Positions 59,979 through 64,000 of a DNA stretch of 64,000 nt are shown piece after piece. The DNA comes from Saccharomycopsis crataegensis. Lineage: Eukaryota > Ascomycota > Saccharomycetes > Ascoideales > Saccharomycopsidaceae. The stretch lies in NCBI RefSeq assembly GCF_037102585.1, contig NW_027043838.1, forward strand, positions 62,001-126,000, in the 5' to 3' direction. The notes under the pieces were generated by a model, which saw only the letters and a program-made list of their open reading frames with translations, did not search any database and was not told the DNA's origin. Made by a program: the position numbers and the translations under genes. How positions within the stretch are numbered: position 1 is the stretch's first letter; the number at the start of each line of letters is the position of its first letter.

Positions 59979-60573
59979 ATTTGATATATTGATGATGATG
60001 GCAGGATTGGCCAGTGCCTCACCAATAAAGTTCAAAAGAGATCAAATTGTCGAATACAATGTCACCACCACCACCTTCATCAATGGCACTGTACATCATG
60101 GATCACCAATATCCAATAATGAGACTGTGTCTGATTTAAACCTCCAAGATAAGTCTCTAGGACTCTGGATGTTTTCCTCGGGATCCAATGCTTGTGAAAC
60201 CACCAACAAGCTCCACTATGGCGGGGCGCATCCAGCTTCGATAGAGTACACCGTCACAGACTATTACGACAAGAAATATTATCAGCTCATGTGGAAGTTC
60301 AGTGCGGAAAAGTTCAGTAGCAACGACAAGATGCCATCAATCAGTTTCCAAAACACCGACGGTTACGACATCAAGACCACGCAGACCAAGGGTAGCCTGG
60401 ACTTTTCAGTCCAGTGGTACGCCAAAGACTGGGAGCAGTTCAAGACTTATCCATTGAGTTTGGACGTTACATATGGCGATAACTATACCATAAGATATTC
60501 CAGAAGCTGTGATGGTGATAAGAGCAGGCGATGTGAGATGATTCAATTCCCATTGAATCCCCCAGAATGCTAA
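59974..60573 (+). CDS. small secreted four-cysteine protein, unknown family
   Basis: A 199-residue predicted secreted protein I do not recognise. Signal peptide about 1-16 (MRFDILMMMAGLASAS) and a KR at 21-22 as a likely Kex2 site. Four cysteines, C74, C179, C187 and the terminal C199, fit two disulfides. Sequons NVT 29, NGT 37, NET 49 and NYT 170. The body is rich in Tyr, Ser, Thr and Trp, with alternating polar/hydrophobic strands (IEYTVTDYYDKKYYQLMWKF) suggesting a beta-sandwich. There is no GPI or membrane tail. The start is the ATG merged with the upstream (AAT)n run; the stop is followed six bases later by a long TTC repeat. It could be a wall, mating or nutrient-related surface protein; no function is claimed. 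Confidence 0.7.
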
Positions 60574-60579
60574 TAATTT

Positions 60580-60652
60580 TCTTCTTCTTCTTCTTCTTCT
60601 TCTTCTTCTTCTTCTTCTTCTTCTTCTTCTTCTTCTTCTTCTTCTTCTTCTT

Positions 60653-60683
<31 letters not shown>

Positions 60684-60718
60684 TTCTTCTTCTTCTTCTT
60701 CTTCTTCTTCTTCTTCTT
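60580..60718 (+). repeat. (TTC)n microsatellite, about 46 units
   Basis: A near-perfect trinucleotide run of 139 bp with one TTA interruption near 60682. It follows the stop codon of the secreted-protein gene and precedes the first thioesterase. On the other strand it makes a spurious poly-Lys frame (60467-61021). Confidence 0.95.
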
Positions 60719-60969
60719 GTAGCCCCTATTTAATATGATAATAATGTACGATATCTTCACCAAATGTTTGTCATGGCGACCGCTCGCCTTGATTGCCCCT
60801 AAACTGAAAAACCTGCCGTTTCCCCACAAAAAAAAATAAAATAATAATAGAAATTCCTGTTGATCTGCGTCATTTATTGTACATCTTATATAATATACTA
60901 TATAATAATAATAATGATTCTCGCTATTTTCCTTCTCTTCCATTCCTATTCTCTCCTTCTCGTTCAACA
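60719..60969 (+). promoter_or_regulatory. proximal upstream of the first thioesterase
   Basis: Short AT-rich spacer with TATATAATATACTATATAA near 60886-60905 and a C/T-rich leader. The frame is open from 60877, but the first ATG with family similarity is at 60970. Confidence 0.4.
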
Positions 60970-62016
60970 ATGTCCACTCCAAAACTAAAAAAAGACCTCG
61001 AGCTAATCCAACTCTCTCCAACGTCGTTTGTCAACCGCAACAACCTCCACGCATTTCCCAACAACATCGCCAACGGTAACTCCTTCGGTGGCTGTTTGAT
61101 ATACCAATCATTACTCGCCGCCTTCAAAACCCTTACTGATCCTTCTCAATATCGATGTGCTTCGTTGCATTCCTCCTTCATTGCCAAAGTAACCCACACC
61201 GCTCGAGTCACTTACAAAGTGGAAACCCTCAGAAATGGCAACTCCATTCAGCATCGCCTAGTAAAAGCCATTCAGAACGGGAAAGTCGTGTACATCTCCA
61301 CTTTAATGTTTGTGAAACGAGTCGCTCCCATCAAGTTTGGCAAGCAACCAACAATTAACCAATCGCCGATTCCCAACCATGGCACTAAGATCATCGCTAA
61401 TAATCCGTTTGCAAAACGGCAACGATTCGATACCCACGCCATCAATGAAACTGATTCCCATGGCCCTTTGTTCCAAAGTGATTCGCATCAGGCGCTTGTC
61501 CTGATAAATTGTATGGATTTTTGTAAACCTCGGCAATCAACCCCAGGGGATCATTTGTTCCCGGCATCGGAACCCATTGATGGCCCCACGGCCACCAGTA
61601 GAAATAGCTATTTTTGGTCAAAGGTGAAGCGGCCAAAACCATCTAGCGCGGTGATGGATAACACCATGCCTGAGTACATGGATCAATTGGTATTAGGCTA
61701 CACTTCTGACCATTCATTCATTAGCACTGTGTCTCAAGTTTTGGGATACGATTTTGGGTCCGAAGCGTTCACAGTAAGTTTGGACCATACGATATATTTC
61801 CAGGACACCTGCCACAAACCAGATATATTTGACTGGTGGTTTCTGGTGACGAAAGTTTTGAAATCTGAGAAGGGAAGAAGCGTACTTTCTATGTCAATGT
61901 TCAATCTGCACGGAGAAATGATGGCGATCGTCAATCAAGAAGCATTTTGTGTGTTTGATAATAGAGATAACAAGTTAATTTTGCCCAAGGACACCACAAT
62001 GTTGACGAAATTATGA
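60970..62016 (+). CDS. TES1: acyl-CoA thioesterase, Tes1 family (copy 1)
   Basis: A 348-residue double-hotdog thioesterase of the Tes1/ACOT8 type, which hydrolyses acyl-CoA in peroxisomes. First hotdog: KKDLELIQLSP near the start, NSFGGCLIYQSLLAAFKT, the LHSSFI-like strand and VTYKVETLRNGNSI. Second hotdog: YTSDHSFI, SEAFTVSLDHTIYF, DWWFLV and a final LHGEMMAIVNQE strand. It ends LTKL, a weak type-1 peroxisomal signal compared with SKL. The frame extends upstream to 60877 without similarity; the start chosen aligns with the next gene (MSTPKLKKDLEL / MEKTKIQEDLDL). A diverged tandem paralogue follows on the same strand. Confidence 0.85.
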   Translation: MSTPKLKKDLELIQLSPTSFVNRNNLHAFPNNIANGNSFGGCLIYQSLLAAFKTLTDPSQYRCASLHSSFIAKVTHTARVTYKVETLRNGNSIQHRLVKAIQNGKVVYISTLMFVKRVAPIKFGKQPTINQSPIPNHGTKIIANNPFAKRQRFDTHAINETDSHGPLFQSDSHQALVLINCMDFCKPRQSTPGDHLFPASEPIDGPTATSRNSYFWSKVKRPKPSSAVMDNTMPEYMDQLVLGYTSDHSFISTVSQVLGYDFGSEAFTVSLDHTIYFQDTCHKPDIFDWWFLVTKVLKSEKGRSVLSMSMFNLHGEMMAIVNQEAFCVFDNRDNKLILPKDTTMLTKL

Positions 62017-62747
62017 TGGATACTTTTATAAACTTGAAAAAAATATTTGTGCAGGGGGATAGGATAGGATAGGGCCTCTATTGTTGTACACTGTCAAATG
62101 ACCCTTACGTATGCACCCAAATTGGCCACATTCATCTAGTAGAAAGATATCTATATATATATATGTATATATATATATTTCTTATTCTGTATTATCATTA
62201 TTGTTATTTAGAGATTCAATATTATTTGGGTTATTCAGATAGCTGTAATATTATCAATAACAACACTGTGCTACGAAGATCGATGGTCTCATCCTGGTTA
62301 CTATGACAATCACGTGTCAAATAAGATCGACATGGTCGACGACGGTATCTCTTCGGAGTTTTCTTTCTTTTTAATTGGCCGACGATTAATTAGAAAATCT
62401 CTAAAATAGTAGCTAGGGAGTTCCCGATAAATTATATCGCATGGATAACTGACACTTGGCAATTGTGTGTGTGTGTGTGTGTGTGTGTGTTTTTTTGTTT
62501 TTCCTCAACCAGTTGGTTGTTTTCCTTATCATCCTAATTGTCATTATTGACGGGCCGAATTTTCTGATAATCCGATTGCGACTCGTGCGTTGTTATCTTT
62601 GGAAATTACCTCTCTGATATAATTATTGTTTTTTGGCCAACTTCTTACTTTCTTGCCGTTTTCCTGTTCCTTTTTTTTTTTTTTTTTTTATCTTTTGTGT
62701 CCTTGGTAAATTATAATAATAGTAAAGTATATTATTCACTCTGGCCA
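62017..62747 (+). promoter_or_regulatory. spacer between the two thioesterase genes
   Basis: A 0.7-kb region with (TA)n near 62150-62180, a (TG)13 run at 62464-62490, a CACGTG at 62311-62316 and a poly-T at 62671-62689 about 60 bp before the second ATG. No gene. Confidence 0.45.
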
Positions 62748-63845
62748 ATGGAAAAAACTAAGATCCAAGAAGACCTCGACTTGATCGAGATCAATCCTAA
62801 TTTTTACGAAACCCCAGGACCAATACATGCATTCCGGGTTAATATCAGTAATTCCAATTCTTTTGGTGGGGCATTGGTATATCAGGCAATCTACGCTGCT
62901 TACAAAACCGTTCCTGCTACTTTCAACCTCAGCACCACCCATTTATACTTCCTCAATGGGGTGAAATCCAAAGAGAAGGCCGAATACCGAGTCACCAGAT
63001 TAAGGGACGGCAAGGCTACCATTCATAGAGAAGTCAAGATAATTCAAGGACCAAAGGTCGCAATGGTGTTGTTGGCGATGTTCACTTTGAAAGCTCAAAA
63101 AAACCGGTTCGGCCGCCAACCACTCGTCAACGCTTCGATCACCGCAAATTCCCAAAACAAGACCAGGTTGAAACAGGCGATCAAGAATATTGTCAACGAG
63201 GCTCCCATCACCAAGAAAGAGGGGTTCCCACCGCTGCTGCCGTTACTGGTGCCCCAGCATTTCCCACGGATGATCCACGGATTGGGATATAAATTAGATC
63301 AGCTTTACCTCAACACTTTAGAAGACCCCAATGGATTGAAAATCCTCGAGGTATATTTCCCTAAAGCCATTGTCAAAGGCGATCGGGTAGTATTCCGCAA
63401 TGAGACCGTCAAAGAGTTCGATGCCGATGTGGTTCTTGAACGTGAACTTTTCAGTATTGTCAGAGGTTGTCCGGGTGGTTCTGGTACTGTTGACACTCCA
63501 GAGAATTCCCTGATTGGTTACCGATGTTTCCTTGGATACATCTCAGATTATACCACCCTCTCGTGCTGTGGCCCTCTCCTTGGATGGGCGTATGCCGATG
63601 AGCGGTTTGTGGTGTCGTTAGATCATGCCCTCTACTACCAAGAACCACAAAACCCAACTGGGATCCTTGACTGGCACATTGTGCGACACAACATTCTCAA
63701 GGGTAAAGATGGTCAGTATACCGTGAAACTCACCATCTACAACAGTTTTGGAGAATCGGTGGCTATTGCTATCCAGGAAGGGATCAGTGTTTTAGACAAT
63801 CGTAAAGGCCAGTTGCTGGCAAAGAAGTTGGGTAGCAAGTTGTGA
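62748..63845 (+). CDS. acyl-CoA thioesterase, Tes1 family (copy 2, PTS1)
   Basis: A 365-residue paralogue of the preceding gene. It shares IQEDLDLIEINP, NSFGGALVYQAIYAAYKT, YRVTRLRDGKA, RCFLGYISDYTTL, FVVSLDHALYYQ, DWHIVRHN and the last strand SFGESVAIAIQEG. It ends KKLGSKL, a canonical type-1 peroxisomal targeting signal. The frame is open from 62697, but the first ATG is 62748. The spacer between the two hotdogs holds an insertion (about 150-190) rich in Pro. The two copies look anciently duplicated (many differences throughout), so substrate ranges may differ. Peroxisomal beta-oxidation is the inferred setting. Confidence 0.87.
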   Translation: MEKTKIQEDLDLIEINPNFYETPGPIHAFRVNISNSNSFGGALVYQAIYAAYKTVPATFNLSTTHLYFLNGVKSKEKAEYRVTRLRDGKATIHREVKIIQGPKVAMVLLAMFTLKAQKNRFGRQPLVNASITANSQNKTRLKQAIKNIVNEAPITKKEGFPPLLPLLVPQHFPRMIHGLGYKLDQLYLNTLEDPNGLKILEVYFPKAIVKGDRVVFRNETVKEFDADVVLERELFSIVRGCPGGSGTVDTPENSLIGYRCFLGYISDYTTLSCCGPLLGWAYADERFVVSLDHALYYQEPQNPTGILDWHIVRHNILKGKDGQYTVKLTIYNSFGESVAIAIQEGISVLDNRKGQLLAKKLGSKL

Positions 63846-64000
63846 GAAGGCGATAGAGATAATCTGGATCATTTAATATACGAGTTAGCGGTTCTTTGGC
63901 ATAGATGTATATATAAATAAAGTAGGGTGTCAAATAGATGGTGTCCTCACAGGGCGACCTGACCCCTATCACTGGGTACCTCTGGCTTCACCAGAATTGT
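63846..64000. other. right edge, 3' flank; possible start of another frame
   Basis: After the thioesterase stop there is AT-rich sequence, then a GC-richer end. A plus frame opens at an ATG at 63938 and is still open at the edge (21 codons). A minus-strand frame enters the window from the right and ends at about 63949. Both are too short to call. Confidence 0.25.

Noticed and set aside
60467-61021. 184-codon minus-strand open frame with a very long poly-Lys run
   Set aside because: It is the complement of the TTC microsatellite and overlaps two better-supported genes.
63938-64000. ATG-initiated frame at the right edge
   Set aside because: Only 21 codons are visible and composition is uninformative, so it is not called a gene.

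Overview
This window is nuclear DNA from a budding yeast (Saccharomycotina). The genes are compact and mostly intronless. The few introns are 58-210 nt long, sit at gene 5' ends and have GTATGT/GTAAGT/GTACGT donors with TACTAAC-type branch points. The gene set is typical of yeast (NPL3, SNU71, ECM33, VAN1, NHX1, EFL1, ECM29 and others). A HapX/Hap43-type iron regulator and a kinesin-3-like motor argue against a close relative of S. cerevisiae. CTG codons are absent from the 1,080 codons of EFL1. In NHX1 they occur only in the hydrophilic tail, never in the membrane core. I therefore think this is a CUG-Ser clade yeast in which CTG is read as serine; residues I write as Leu at CTG would then be Ser.

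Layout. 0-10 kb: a Gly/Asn/Ser-rich partial gene runs off the left edge, followed by MRH4 (mitochondrial helicase), a decayed small GPI cell-wall protein gene, SNU71 (U1 snRNP), NPL3 (mRNP) and a kinesin-3-like motor. 10-25 kb: HAP43, NHX1, GUK1, VAN1, ECM33 and a subtilisin-like protease. 25-44 kb: DYN2 (three exons), PTM1, BET3, MUB1, an SNX41-like sorting nexin, EFL1 and OAC1. 43-57 kb: an unfamiliar protein with four ubiquitin-like domains and PY motifs, then ECM29, a DGR2/LAF1-type WD protein and a TDA7-like membrane protein. 57-64 kb: NOP13, a small secreted Cys protein hemmed in by microsatellites, and two tandem diverged acyl-CoA thioesterases.

Six introns were placed by hand. They restore start exons for GUK1 (10-nt exon 1), VAN1 (cytosolic tail before the membrane anchor), DYN2 (two introns), BET3 and the ubiquitin-like protein.

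A repeat of about 0.4 kb occurs twice in opposite orientation (33.9-34.3 kb and 59.2-59.6 kb), about 95% identical outside simple-sequence indels. It bounds a 25-kb block and looks like a solo-LTR or another short mobile element.

The genes are not one pathway but shared themes recur: mRNA and ribosome biogenesis (SNU71, NPL3, EFL1, NOP13, MRH4), secretory and cell-wall functions (VAN1, ECM33, PTM1, BET3, NHX1, SNX41, TDA7) and proteasome/ubiquitin biology (MUB1, ECM29, the ubiquitin-like protein). The most novel object is the four-ubiquitin-fold PY-motif protein at 42.9-44.5 kb.
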